Assembly: GCA_030847615.1 (NCBI GenBank)
Contig: JAUMIR010000014.1
Span: forward strand, 12,872,501-12,936,500
From: Gambelia wislizenii
Taxonomy: Eukaryota; Chordata; Lepidosauria; Squamata; Crotaphytidae
DNA length: 64,000 nt
Direction of reading: 5' to 3'
Shown here: positions 9,787 through 21,756 of the stretch, piece after piece
Position numbering within the stretch: the first letter of the stretch is position 1
How the letters are laid out: every line of letters starts with the position of its first letter
Program-made: the position numbers and the translations under genes
The notes under the pieces: model-generated
The model's database searches: none
What the model was told of the DNA's origin: nothing
The model's input: the letters and a program-made list of their open reading frames with translations, nothing else

Positions 9787-11731
9787 TTTACCTATGGCTG
9801 GGGATATCCAGTTTTAATTTTTTTTGTTGGGCAGGGAAATTCTACAAAATAATTTCTTTACAACAGGGAATGGATTTATTATCAGAGTTGAACTTGGATT
9901 TTCAAAAGAAAATCATGAAGGAGAGCAGCAACAAGAAGAAGAACAGCAAGAAACAATTGCAGGAGCCAAGAAGCCATGAAGACAAAAGAGGACATTTTAA
10001 TTTTAATAATAAAAAATAATAAAACCAAGAAGGGGTATATAAAAATGGACCAAAGAGTGGAGATTTGCTGCTGCTTCAGTACCAGGGTATTCTCTCCCCC
10101 ACAAGGTTTCGAGGGAACCACGTGTAAGGGAAATGGCCTTAGGGAATTGAAGGGGGGTATCTTTGTATGTTGGGAGGGAGGGGGGATATAGGTAAAGGGC
10201 TGGGGGTAGGATGGGTGAAGAGTTTGTGGGGGATGAAGGGGATAAATGTTTCACAATAAAGGACCAACAAAAATACTTCTTCAATATTATGGTTAATAAA
10301 TTAAGAATTACAACATTAAATATTAAAGGGCTGGAAACTATTATGAAACAGAAAAGAGTCAAAGCTTTATTAAATAGCAATAAGAAAGATACAATATTTT
10401 TTACAGGAGATGCATAAAGTGAAAGAAGGGGCCAATGAATTAAGATTAAGATGGTCAACTATTTATGATAAAGCATATAAGACTTTTAAAGCAAGTGGTG
10501 TAGCAACTATAATATCAAAAAATGTGGCTTCAATGTTTTAAAGGTTAAAAAGGATGAAAAAGGAAGATACATAATTTTGCAGGGAGTGATGGGAGGAGAA
10601 AAATATACATTGGCTGACATATATTGTCCTAATGAAAAATGAGTAGAATTTTATGAAAAAGTGTTTAAAGAAAAGGAAAATATACAGAAAGGTGTAATAG
10701 TAATGGAAGGGGATTTTAATATGGTAATGGATAAAAGTATGGATAAATTTAATCCCACTATAGCAGAAAGATATAATAATTTAACAGGGTTGAATAAGAT
10801 GATGAAAAGAAAAGGGTTAAAATAAGTCTGGAGAACATTAAAACAAGATGAAACAAAATTTACTTACTACTCACCTGTGCCTAAAAATTATTCTAGCATA
10901 GATATTATTTTTATATCTAATAATTTGCTTCCAGTGGTATTGAAGACAGATATGTTGGTTATTAAGATCACATAAGATACAGATCACACAATAGTTAATA
11001 TGGATATTATAATAAAAAAAATTATAAAGAAACAAGGAGATGGAGGTTGGATGCAAAAATATTTAACTATCAAAATATAGTGAACAAGATCAGGAAAGAA
11101 TGGCAAGAAATATGAGAAATTAATAATATGGGACAAGGTTCTCAAGCTGTACTTTGGGATACAATGAAAATGGTAGCAAGAGGAATTTTTATTAGAGAAT
11201 CACATATTTTAAAAAAGCAAAAGGAAAACAACATGAAGAGGTTAGAATTGGAAATAAAAGAATTATAAGGACAATATATAGAGACTAGAGATAAGCAAAT
11301 TTATGCACAATTACAAGCAAAAAGAAATGAATTGGGAAAAACTGAAATAGATGAAGTGCAAAGAAATTTTTCTTTTAATATAGTAACAAGAACTCTAAAA
11401 TGCATAACAGATCTGTACAATCTAAAATAGAGAGGAGTACGATAGGAACAATTAAAGATAAAACAGGAAAAAGTTGTAATTTGATGAAAGACAAAATACA
11501 AATATTTCAAGAATTTTATCAAGAATTGTACTCAACAGGGGAAACCCCAGGGGAAAGATTAAGGATTATATTGGGAAATACTGTAAAACAAGAATACTAG
11601 AAGAAGATAGGGAAGAGATGGAACAATTAATTACAGTGTCAGAAATAGATGTTATAAACCAATTGAAAGGTGGAAGATCCCCAGGAATGGATGGATTGGT
11701 ATTGAAATACTATAAAACATTTTAAAAATTA
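9787..11731 (+). mobile_element. L1 (outer): ORF1 end, ORF2 start
   Basis: The ORF1 C-terminus resumes at 9787 and ends in an acidic Gln/Glu-rich tail near 9910-9975. After ~300 bp of spacer, ORF2 begins near ATG 10289 (NKLRITTLNIKGLE, the L1 endonuclease start). It shows a GDFN block near 10706-10720 and reaches the RT entry block GGRSPGMDGL at about 11668-11697. Many stops and frameshifts are present. The copy is cut at 11731 by the start of another L1. Confidence 0.8.
10289..11731 (+). pseudogene. L1 ORF2 endonuclease region, decayed
   Basis: The endonuclease is readable in pieces: LNIKGLE at the start, then VMEGDFNMVMD near 10700-10730, then a linker and the RT fingers (SPGMDGLVLKYYKTF) just before the nested L1. 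No reading frame is longer than about 70 codons, so the gene is dead. It is interrupted before the RT catalytic motifs, and I do not see the remainder after the nested element. Confidence 0.75.
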
Positions 11732-13716
11732 GGGACTTCCGGTGGTGAGCAAGATGGCGTTGGATGTGTGAGAGCGAAGCTCCGCTCTAGCTCCTTCAAA
11801 ACTTTGGTGAAAAGAGTTCCAACAGAGTAAAACCCTCTATTCTGGGAAGAAAAAGGGGGGCTAAGGAAGTGCCCAATGGGACTCTGGCAATACTCCTTTG
11901 GTGAGACAAAGGACAGAGGTCCGAAGTCCAATCAAAGGGGAAGAACCGGAGCGAAGGGCAGGATACGCCTAGTTTGGAGTCTATGGCCAATTTGAAGCCA
12001 TCTGAATAAGAAAAGAGAGACCCGAAAGGGAAACAAACCAGGATCCAGCAAGCAAGTATAGTGTTTACTTCTTTATTTTTGACAAGGCTCCAGGCCAGAG
12101 AAAAATTAAAAAGATAGGAGGGAAGCAAAAGTTGTCTCAATCAGAAGAAGGAATACTTTGTTCCAATTCGGAAGCAAGTGAGGAAGAGCGACACATAGGA
12201 GCAGACTGGAAAGATTGGGAAGAGAAAGAATATGAAGGGAAAATATAAGAATTATTAAGTATTAAAAGACGAGAGACAGATAAAAATTATTTGCAAATCC
12301 AAAAGTGCAAGAAAACATAACAGTTATCTAGTTGAAATGTGTGGCTGTGCAGCGGAACTGATTGGTAAATTGGAACTGGCTGTGGGATAGAAACAGCTGA
12401 GGAAGAAAAGAATAAAGATTTGTTTGAGGAGTCACCTTTAACTTGTGATATCTTAAGTTTATGTGTTAAGGGAAGAAGTAAGCTGAAGCAAGCAGGTTGA
12501 TTTATTTTATAAGATTCTGGGAAAGGACTATAAGACTGTAAGAATATAGGACTTTAGAGCTGAAGAAAAATAGAAGAAAAAAAGGAGAAATAAAAGGAGT
12601 AAGTAGAAATATAAGGAAGAGAAACGGATAAAAGTAAATGGTGACAAGAAGAGGAGGCACAGCGGTTAATGAAAAGCAAGGAAGGACAGTTTGTTAATTT
12701 AACAACGGAGAAAAATAAGAAGGGACAGTTTGGTAATTCAACAAAGAAGAGGCGGTACAGCAGCCACTGAAAAAAAAAGAAGGGATAGTTGGTTAACTTA
12801 ATAAAGGAAAAGAAGTCAAATGTTCTGAGATTAAGGGATATAATTGAGATTTGACATTTGTAGTGTATTGTATTGAGTATATTGGTATTGAATCTGTATT
12901 ATGCAAATTGAAACAGTGTAGTCAATTGAACAGACGTGTACTAGGAATTTTGAGTATGTTATTAATTAACATACCGGGAGCCAGATTTTGTTTATTTATA
13001 AGGCTTCTCCCTATTTTTGAAGTTGTTTAGGGGGTTGTGGATCTCAATAGCCTCTCTGTGCACTCTGATACATTTAATAACAATCTTATCAAAGAACTAA
13101 GGCAAAAAAGGGAAGAGTAAGAGTAAAGAGACAGAGAGAGAGAGAAAGAGAGAAGTACATTTAAAAATCCAGAATCTGTATTTGAAGGACAGGAATAGAA
13201 GGTATAAAAGGACATAAAAATACAGAATTGTAGAACTGTGAATTTATAAACTGATTATGTTGGAATGGTTATATTGGAAAGTGTATTGATTATATGGGAT
13301 TAATAGAAAGTTTATGGAATAGTGGAATTTAGGGATATCTGACATATTATATAATTATATAATAGATATATCTGAAATACCGAAACTTCGAGAGTGTGGG
13401 GGAAACTGTTTAAAAAGAGGGGAACTTTGGGAAATGAAATAGGAGGGGGAAATAGTTGATGCTACTTTTGGGGGGGGATGGGAAGGAAGGTTAATTAAAT
13501 AAATACATATAATGTAATAATAAAGTTTCAAAGTGGGTTGGGTAAATGAAATAAGAGGAGGTGAAGAAGAGAATATGATTGAAATGAGTTGAGAAAAATA
13601 GAAAATAGGAAAAAAAGCAGAAGAAAATAAATAAATAAATAAAAATATTAGACATTTACTGAAATAAGAGGAGAGTCAATTTAAATAGGACAGAGGAGAG
13701 AGGAGGAAGGGTAAGC
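11732..13716 (+). promoter_or_regulatory. L1 5' UTR, ~2 kb
   Basis: The leader is long and strongly purine-rich on the plus strand. It contains repeated aaggacagttnnttaa-type blocks (near 12680, 12725, 12780) and an AGAGAG run at 13130-13152. In L1 elements the 5' UTR holds the internal promoter. No open frame of note is present. Confidence 0.7.
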
Positions 13717-14634
13717 ATGGGAATGGCCTCTGGATTAAAGAAAACAGGAGCACAAACCCAACCACAAATGGCAACAAGAAGAGGATCAATTGAAACAATG
13801 AAAGTTGCTGAGATGCAGGCCATGATAATGGAAGAAATTAGAATGGAATTGAGAAGTTTTAAAGAAGAAATTAGGTCAGAACTGAAAGATATTAGAAAAG
13901 AAATTAGATTGAACTGCAAAAAAGAGACAGAAATCTTAGGAAGGAAGATGGAAAAATTTTATAAGGAATTGGAGGAGGTAAAAACAGAATTGAAAACCCA
14001 GGGATCCAAGATTAAAGAATTAAAGGAGAATTCGAGAGAAACAGAAAAAATAATGGATCATGTACAAGAGGTACAAGGACAGGAAGAATTATTAATATTG
14101 AATCAAGACTTAAGGTACAGAGAAAATGTTTGAAGTTGAGAGGCTTATCGGAAAAAATGAATGAAAATTTGGAAGAAAGGTTATTACCATACCTGGCAAA
14201 ATTTATTGATTATTCAGAAGAGCAAATGGACAATGAGGTGGATAAACTGTTTAGAGTGAGCTCGCAGGTGGCAAGAGAAAAGAAACTACCAAGGGATGTA
14301 GTAATAGTATTAACAAGATACCAGGGAGAAGATATTGCAAACAAGTTATAGAGAAACATTTAAAATAGAGGGAGAAGAGATTAAGATTTTTAAGGATATC
14401 CCAGTATCAATATTGAAAAAGAGGCAGGAATACAGGTTTATAATGCAAATGCTAACCAGGAATGGTATCAATTATAGATGGGAGAAGGTAGAAGGGATAT
14501 CCTTTACATTTAGGCAGAAAAGATACAAAATAGATTCATTACAGAAAGCTAAAGAATTCTGTAAAATGTTTGATAGAGGGAAAAATAATCATCAAAGGAC
14601 AAACAAAGAAAAAAAAAGAAGAGAAAGAAAATAA
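13717..14634 (+). pseudogene. L1 ORF1 with two frameshifts
   Basis: The chosen start is the ATG at 13717 (MGMASGLKKTGAQ). Residues 25-120 are a Lys/Glu-rich coiled coil (13790-14090). The RNA-recognition region follows in another frame from about 14130 (KLRGLSEKMNENLEER), and the C-terminal domain in a third (14335-14634, SILKKRQEYRF, ISFTFRQKRYKI). Frame changes lie at about 14130 and 14340. At roughly 305 residues the restored length is normal for L1 ORF1. A Lys/Glu-rich tract (14600-14800) joins it to ORF2. Confidence 0.85.
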
Positions 14635-14810
14635 AGAAGAGAGACGAAAACAACAGGAAACGGATAAGGAAGAAGAACAAAGCGGATGAGGAAAGGTGAT
14701 AGAGAAAGAGGGAGAACTAGAAGAAGAAGAAATTGAAGACAAAGAAGAAGAAGAAAAGAGAAAGTTTGATAGGGAGGAGGAAGAGATAGAAATAGAAGAA
14801 GAAATAATAA

Positions 14811-17106
14811 ATGGGAACAAATATTAATATCAGATCATGGAGCCTAAAAGGAGTAAACTTGGAATATAAGAGGAGACAAGTATTCCACTTCCTAGAGAAA
14901 TCAAAATTAGATATCATATGTATTCAAGAAATGAGGATAAAGGAAGAACATAGTAAATATTTACGTAATCCAAAACTGGGACAAATGTTTAATTCAGCAA
15001 TAGAAAAGAAGAAGAAAAGAGGAGTAGCTATATATGTGAGGCAGGACTATAAAGCAAAGGAAGTATTTAAGAATACAGAAGGGCAAGTAATAGGGATAGA
15101 AGTTCAGCTCCAAAACTTAAAAGTAGTGGTGGTAGGAATATATGCACCTAATGGAAAACAAAACAAATTTTATAAAAATTTATATACGAAACTACAAGAC
15201 TATACAGGGCATAATCTTATAATTCTAGGATACTTCAATGGGGTTATTGACCCCAAAATAGACAGATCAAGAGGCAAGGATGTTAAAATAAGTGGTAAAT
15301 TACCAAAATAATTCTTTGAGATGAGGAAAGAATTAATTCGATGGATGTGTGGTCAATAAAAACAAGGATAAGAAAGGTTTTACATTCTACTCAGATCAGC
15401 ATAGAACAATGTCAAGAATTGATTTAATGCTGGCATCAAATAGGATAATGAAGAATATTTTGAAGATGGAGATCATGAACAGAATAACCTCAGACCACCA
15501 TCCAATTAAAATAACAATAGAGATTAATAAGAGGGAATATAACTGGAGACTAAATGAAGCATTATTAAGAGCTGAGGAATTTTTAGAAAAATCAAAAGAG
15601 ATAAAATATTACTTTAAAGAAAATACAAGAAAGGACTGCAAGATGAGGACGATATGGGACACGTGTAAAGTAGTGGTGAGAGGTCTTCTAATCAAGAGAG
15701 GAACAGAGGTAAAGAAATTGAGATCTGATAGATATATATTTTTGCTTGAGGAATTAAAAAAAGAGAAGAAGAATTAAGGGAAAACCCCCAAAAAGAAATA
15801 TTGATTAGACTGATAAAATTGATACAAAAACAACTAAATATTGAAACAATGACTATGATTGAAAGACAATTGAAAAGAATGCAACAGAGATACTTTGAAC
15901 ATGGGAACAAGACATGTAAATGACTAGCATATAAACTGAAGAAGGAGAGGGAAAGAAAATTAATTTTGGAGATACAAAATAAAGGAAATAGAATTACAAA
16001 TCAAGGAGAAATTAAGAAAGCATTTTATGAATTCTATAAAAATTATTTGAAGGAGGAGAAACAGATGATATGAGAAAAAGAGATTTGATGGAATATTTAG
16101 ACAGACAAGATATAATTAAACTTACAGAAGATCAAGCTTTGATTCTTAATGCACCGGTAACAATTGAAGAAATAAGCACAGCAGTAAGAGGTCTAAAAAA
16201 AAAATAAAGCTCCAGGCCCAGGTGGATACTCTGCAGTTTATTATAAGAAATTAGAACATGAACTAACTATGCCACTACAGGAAACTTTGAATAGAATAGA
16301 GGAAGATAGAATACCAGAATCTTGGTTAGAGGCGAACATATCACTCATACCAAAAGAAGGGAAGGATAGAAGGGAAGTAGCAAACTATCATCCAATTTCA
16401 CTACTTAATACAGATTACAAAATTTATGTATCATAGAATCATAGAATTGCAGAGTTGGAAGAGACCACGAGGGCCATCCAGTCCAACCCCCTGCCATGCA
16501 AGAAATCACGATCAAAGCATCCCCGACAGATGGCCATCCAGCCTCTGTTTAAAGACCTCCAAGGAAGGAGACCCCACCACGCTCCGAGGGAGTGTGTTCC
16601 ACTGCCGAACAGCTCTTACTGTAGCTAGAAGGTTTAAAATTATACTGACAAATATAACACATGAAGAACAAAATGGCTTTTTGAAGGGTAGGCAAATAAG
16701 ACACAATACAAGGGTTGTTATAGATATACTGGAGTACTATGAATTTCATGGTGAAAAAAAGCTGGCCAAGTTATTCATAGATGCAGAAAAAGCCTTTGAC
16801 AATGTCTGCTGGGACTTCATGTTGGAGTTAATGAAGAGAATGGAGATGGGAGAAAGCTTCAGGAAAAGAATAGAACAAATATATACCAATCAGAAAGCTC
16901 AGATAATAATAAATGGAGAGAGAACAGAAAGGATGGGAGTGACAAAGGGCACCAGACAAGGGTGCCCTCTGCCACAACTACTATTTATTATAGTATTAGA
17001 AGTCTTAAATAGAAATATAAAAGGAAACCTGAAGATTCCAGGGGTGAACGTCAAAGGCCAAGTATTTAAATTAAGGGCATTCGCAGATGATATGGTAACT
17101 TCTGTG
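14811..17106 (+). pseudogene. L1 ORF2: endonuclease and part of RT
   Basis: The endonuclease occupies 14811-15311 (RSWSLKGVN, DIICIQEMRI, VGIYAPNG, ILGYFNG) and 15349-15500 (SRIDLMLAS, SDHHPI). The usual GDFN reads GYFN, a lost metal-site residue. The linker and RT fingers follow to 16430 ([20 protein letters not shown]). After the CR1 insertion the palm continues from 16623 with FIDAEKAFDNV and FADD at 17080-17091. Stops at 15309-15311 and 15775-15777 and several frame changes disable it. Everything C-terminal of the FADD box is missing. Confidence 0.85.
16431..16622 (-). mobile_element. CR1 3' end inserted in L1 RT
   Basis: The minus-strand CR1 tail (tcatagaatcatagaattgc) is followed by the 3' UTR and the last codons of CR1 ORF2. 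It sits between two halves of the L1 reverse transcriptase domain, so it is younger than the L1. The fused open frame at 16426-17265 that reads through it is an accident. Confidence 0.9.
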
Positions 17107-17110
17107 ATTA

Positions 17111-18164
17111 GGAAATGGCCAAATATGGCACTGCAGCCTCCCAGCGCTTCTGGAACAGAATCGGCAGGGGGACGGCGTCATCTGAAACAGCCACCCTGCT
17201 ACGCAGCAGTCGCAAGAGGGACGAGCCTTCTTGCGTTACAAATCGCTGTCCTAAAAAGTTCTTAGAGAGAGCACGCAGCTGCCCCACTAAAAACCACCAA
17301 TGGATTAGATGCCTGTAATTAAGATCAGCTCAACTGGTGTCCATCATGGTCCCCTTTGACCTTCAGATTCATGAATTTGTGGAGATGTTGTCTGAGACTT
17401 GACTCTCTGTTTCCGCTTGACCTGAGTTAGGAGATTTTTCCAGATGTCTCCAGGAAGCCTAAGAGGAGCCCAAACAATGGGGCATCCATCTTCACAACCC
17501 AATTGAGGACTGTTTTTTCTTTCTTTCTTGTAATACAGTTTTTTTCCTGTTCCAAACTGAAAATTCTCTGCTTTGCTGAAGGATGCTTGTAGCAGGACTG
17601 GGAAGGTTCTCAAAATTCAACATGCACCATTTAACACCTATTCGTCTTGACATATACGCTCTTTCATTTTGCATCAGCCAGTCTGCTTGCAGACATAATC
17701 TAGGCAGACAGGAAAAAGAGCAGGTTTCTCTCCGAATTCATTGCTCTCCCACCTATCAGTGTCATAGGCAGTAATACCTTTGAAAGAACTTGGAAAGAAC
17801 ACATCACAGCTTAACAGTGTTACCTGTGGCACAGACTTCTGGAAGGTGAGGAGGGCATTGTCATAGTCTTTTTGCAAAAATGATGCCAATGACTGGGTTT
17901 TGTATCAAACTATGTTGACTATGTGATGTACCCTCTGTGATAATGCACTCATATACTATCTAGTGGCTATAAACCAAGCTACATTCAGCTAACAAGGGGT
18001 GCATTTACCACTTAGGATGGCAAGTTATATAAGATCAGGGGAGATACCCCTTGCCCACCAAGCTTCCTGTGAATATCAAGATGCTAAAACATCTGGAACC
18101 TTCAGAGGTCAGGTCACTCGAATTGAGTGGGGTCTGTGAGGATCCCATTAGTGTCCAAATCTTA
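17111..18164. other. No recognised element
   Basis: After the abrupt end of the L1 this stretch shows no protein similarity I recognise and no terminal repeats. The reading frames present are 60-90 codons and look random. 17340-17900 may be an old repeat, but I could not match it to anything else in the window. Confidence 0.4.
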
Positions 18165-18830
18165 ATATGTGGAGTAATTAATTAGCTCAAAATGGCAGTG
18201 AGAGGCCGGTGATGGTAGGATCTTTTGACCTATGTATACTGGTAATCACTGAGGAGACTTCAAGCCAGAACATACAATTAAATGATCTTTATTAGAAATT
18301 AATCTTAACAGCATTCATGCAAACACTCAGGCTTCAAGCAATCACACAAGGCTATTGAAGAAAGTAGGAAATACTTGGATAGATGTATAGAGTAAACAGA
18401 CTGTGAGATATACTATACCGATACTGGAAAGCTGAGATTGTGTAGTAAACTGGCAGAAAGGAGGTCTGAAAGGCAGGATGGTGACACAGACTGTTGTGGA
18501 GATCGAAGAAGTGGATCTGTGCACACTTTGGTGGTGTTTTAGGGTGATATTTATATGTGTTAATTCCCCTGAAGGGATGAGATTTAGTGTGGAATACAAT
18601 GTCTCTTGGAGTTTCCCAGGACCAGATAAAGGGTTCTCCAGAAGAGTTAACAATTGTTAATGGGAGATACATTTGGAATTGAAGAGGAGCAGGCAACTTC
18701 TATTGTTGAGGAGCGGAGAGGAGAGGAGGAAAAAACTTTTTTTTTTTTTGCAACCATCAAGGACGCTGCTATTTTTGAGTGGTTTAGTGGATTAGGAAGA
18801 ACTCTGATCTGGGTATGACCTGTTTGAGAA
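18165..18830 (-). repeat. LTR-like dispersed repeat, copy 1
   Basis: Shared landmarks with three other copies are: attagctcaaaatggcagtg, gatcttttgacctatgtata, aatgatctttattagaaa, tcatgcaaacactcaggctt, cctgaagggatgag, tggaatacaatgt and gttaacaat. On the minus strand an AATAAA motif lies in the ctaataaagatca segment. That placement and the length would suit an LTR, but no TG...CA ends, target duplication or internal coding region are visible. Other copies are at 43395, 49765 and 54173. Confidence 0.6.
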
Positions 18831-19199
18831 ATTTAGAAGGCTTCTCCCTGGTTTACTTGCCAACCATGTGAAGGCCACAACAAGCCAAATTATTAAATAT
18901 TGCCAGTTGTGTGATATTCCAAGATGGGGGCTGTCAGAATAGGTAACAGGGGGCATAAAAGTTTTACTACCTTTGTTCTCAGGGGGCTCTTGGTTTGTTC
19001 TTTCAAGCTCTCCTGTTGGGATGCTGACCATGGGCATGAGGAAGGCTGGTAGATGCTGCTCTCCAAAGGGTCAGACTCCTGCTTCCTTAGCCATGGGAAA
19101 ACCTGAGAAAAGAAGGTCTACTTTTCTTTGAGTGGCAGGGACCGTTTTAGTTAAGGGGGCATCAGGGTTTTTTGTTATGCTTCCCTAGCTTGTTGTGGG

Positions 19200-19839
19200 T
19201 TCCAAGGTGTCTTTGGAATGTAATCTGTTTCTGCACCAAGTTCAGAAACTCCAATTAGTTCAAAATATGGCAGCCAGATTGGTTACAGGTACATCCAGGA
19301 GTGAGCATATTACACCAATATTAAAATCACTGCCAATTAGTTTCCAGGCAAAGTACAAAGTATTTGTAATTACCTTGAAAGCCCTACATGGTTTAGATCC
19401 ATGTTACCTTCAGGATCACCTCCTCCCATTCAATCTGCTGCATACACTCAGGTCCTCTGGGGGACATTTACTTCAACCAGCTAGGACTAGACTGGTAACT
19501 ATCACCCAGAGGACCTTTCATCAGCTGCCTCTAGAGTGTGGAATGACCTGCTGGAAGAAATTTGACAGCTAAACATTCTGTTGAATTTGAAAACATTACT
19601 AAAGACCTATCTCTTCTGGCAGGCCTACCCAGTTGATTTTAATCTGTGGATTTTAAATTTGTATGGATTATTTTAATGTACAAGTGTTTGTTTTAACTCT
19701 ATGTGCTTTTACTTGTGTGTTTTAATGATTTTATGTTATGTATTGTATTTTAATTCATATTGTACCCCGCCTCAAGCCTTGGGGAGAGGCAGGTAAGAAA
19801 TAAAAATTATTTATCATCATCATCATCATCATCATCATA
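19200..19839 (+). mobile_element. L2 3' end
   Basis: The open piece 19195-19572 carries the L2 RT C-terminus (LQLVQNMAARLVTGTSR, KALHGLDP). A decayed end and an L2 3' UTR (taccccgcctcaagcc...gaggcaggtaagaaataaa) follow, with an ATC microsatellite at 19813-19838. It is 5'-truncated. Confidence 0.88.
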
Positions 19840-20730
19840 TTGGCAACTTTCTAAACTATGCTGGAGAAGAATGCTCCAAGATAGGATACCCAGAAACCTG
19901 AGTTAATCTTGATTACATAGAATAAAACTTCCTTAAACTCTCTGTTAAGCTCAGTGTGCTTTTAGCTACTCAGCTATGAGGTGAAAATCAAACTTAATTC
20001 CCACACCATACAATTGCACCCAGCAAAATGGCCTGTCTCCAAAAGAAAAGAAGCCCTGCTGACTTTGGGAAAGGGGTCATGGCGCATCTATTGTAGAAGA
20101 GCTTGCATATCTAGGACACCGATCTAAATTAGACTCAGATGCCTCAAGTATGCATTCCTTATGTCTTCATTATTAATCTTATATAAGAAACAGCCACAGC
20201 AGGGCTTCAGCAGAGCTGGCGCATGGTAGAGGAGGTGTACCTGGCTCTTGCTTCGCTGTTTCCAGGTGACGCAATGCATGGGGTGTGTGTCCCCCCCCCA
20301 TGCACACACACACAGATGGGGTGGGAGATAACCCAATGAAGCATGGCTCTTGTTTTTGATCTCCAAAAGCCTTTGAGGAAGTGGCCATCTATCCCAAATA
20401 CCTTTAGCTGTGTTTGCTTACATTCATCTCTTTCCTCCTTGCCTCAGGAACAGAGCTTACATCCTCTTTTTCTGTTCCTTTCAGGGTTGCTAGGTTGAAT
20501 ATGGGACAGAGCTCCTGTCACCTTAATATTTACCTGATCCTCAATCAAGAAAGGCTTACTGTAAAGTTCTATCAGAAGCAAAACTGACACCCTTCCTTTT
20601 TCACCCGAAAAATCAACCATTTAGCCAATGCAGCCTTCCACTCCTCCCAATGTGGCTATTTACCAGTGAGTGGAAAATGGGTGGGTGTAGCATTATTTGT
20701 AGTGTAACCCCCCCCTTCTGTTTCTCTCTC
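19840..20730. other. No recognised element
   Basis: This is mostly unique-looking AT-rich sequence, with a C-run next to an (AC)n tract near 20290-20315 and another C-run near 20707. No ORF or RNA gene is supported. Confidence 0.4.
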
Positions 20731-20734
20731 TCTG

Positions 20735-20931
20735 TGTATATGTGCCTTCAAGTCATATGTCAATCTACATAGGGTTTTCTTAGGCAAGGAATACTCGGGG
20801 GGGGGGGTTTGGCCAGTTCCTCCTTCTGAAATATAGCCTTAAATCACCTGGTATTTGGTGGCAGTCTCCCATACAAGTACTAACCAGGGCTGACCCTGCT
20901 TCACTTCCAAGATCATGTCATATAGCAGATA
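20735..20931 (-). mobile_element. 5S-rRNA-derived SINE
   Basis: Read on the minus strand, 20845-20930 resembles the interior of 5S rRNA, including the gttagtacttgtatgggaga and gctcagccctggttagtact-like blocks that hold the internal pol III promoter. Toward the 3' end (20735-20845) the tail is the same gggttttcttaggcaagga / tgtgccttcaagtca module found in the tRNA-derived SINEs of this window. 5S-headed SINEs form a known class (SINE3). The copy is diverged and not a 5S gene. Confidence 0.75.
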
Positions 20932-20940
20932 GGCTGCTGC

Positions 20941-21140
20941 CACAATGCAGAGACAATGCAGTTTGACACTGTTAACTATCATGGCTCCATCCTATGGAAT
21001 CCTGGGATTTGTAGTTTGTGGTGGCACCTGAGCTCTCTGACAGAGAAGGCTAAATATCTCACAAAACTACACATCCCAGAATTCCATAGCCTTGAGCCAT
21101 AGCAGTTAAAGTAGTGTCAAACTGCATGATTTCTGCAGTG
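20941..21140. mobile_element. Palindromic hAT-type MITE
   Basis: The ends cacaatgcagagacaatgca and (reverse-complemented) cactgcagaaatcatgca are inverted repeats. The arms remain complementary far inward (ggctccatcctatggaatcc / ggaattccatagccttgagcc, then tgggatttgtagttt / aaaactacacatccca). The short centre is gtggcacctgagctctctgaca. Elements of this design are non-autonomous hAT transposons in lizards. I see no clean 8-bp duplication; the flanks themselves extend the palindrome. Confidence 0.75.
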
Positions 21141-21359
21141 TGGCAGCAGCCATTCAGAGAGTTTGTTTTCTCCTGCTCCAGAGATTAGGGAGATTTTCAC
21201 ACTGGAGACAAAAGCCCCGGTTCTGTCTTGCCACCTCCTCTCTCATTCCTCCAATGGAATGAAGGTAAATGTTCACACAGTTACCTCCATTCCGCTGCAG
21301 GAAAAGGCCTCCTGTATCCTTGCCGGCGAGCCGTAAATGCAGCCATCGTAAAGCTCCTT

Positions 21360-21756
21360 TACGACCTGCCGGGGGAGATCCTGCTCATTCTCGTGAGAGA
21401 AGAATGAGAGCAGCTTCTGGACAGCCATTTTGAGTGGAGGCTTTCCAGGCCAGTTTCCTGCCAGGGAGAAGAAGAGAGCAGCTTCTGGAGAGCCATTTTG
21501 AGTGGGTGAGTTTGGATTTTTTTAAACTGTTGGGAGAGGCTTCTTGTTGCTGAGGGGGTGGAGCTCTGGGAGTTTGAATTTTTTAAAACTCTTGGGAGAG
21601 GCTGCTTGTTGCTGAGGGGGGTGGAGCTTCTGTGAGTCATATCTGTGAGTCACTGGGGGGGGGGGACTGAATTTGAGTGACCAAACAAAAATACAGCATC
21701 CCCAAAAGTACAGCTTAGAGTTCACAGCATTAACTAAGAGTTCAAAAACTCTCACC
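21360..21756 (+). promoter_or_regulatory. CR1 5' UTR with duplicated blocks
   Basis: The block gagagcagcttctggacagc recurs at 21406 and 21474. The block tgggagaggcttcttgttgc recurs near 21531 and 21594. Two adjacent short tandem duplications in the leader suggest a repeated internal promoter, which is an inference. The exact 5' end of the element is uncertain by ~150 bp. Confidence 0.55.

Larger units (their letters stand above)
11732..17110 (+). mobile_element. L1 (nested), 5' end complete, 3' end missing
   Basis: It starts with gggacttccggtggtgagca followed by agatggcg, an L1 5' end, directly abutting the outer L1's ORF2. The layout is: 5' UTR 11732-13716, ORF1 13717-14634, ORF2 from 14811 to the RT motif at 17080-17091. 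The sequence then changes abruptly near 17106 with no 3' UTR or poly(A), so the 3' end was lost after insertion. A CR1 fragment interrupts it at 16431-16622. Confidence 0.88.

Noticed and set aside
16426..17265. Single 279-codon gene
   Set aside because: The frame fuses antisense CR1 tail, L1 RT and unrelated sequence by chance.
20845..20930. Functional 5S rRNA gene
   Set aside because: Diverged, partial and fused to a SINE tail.
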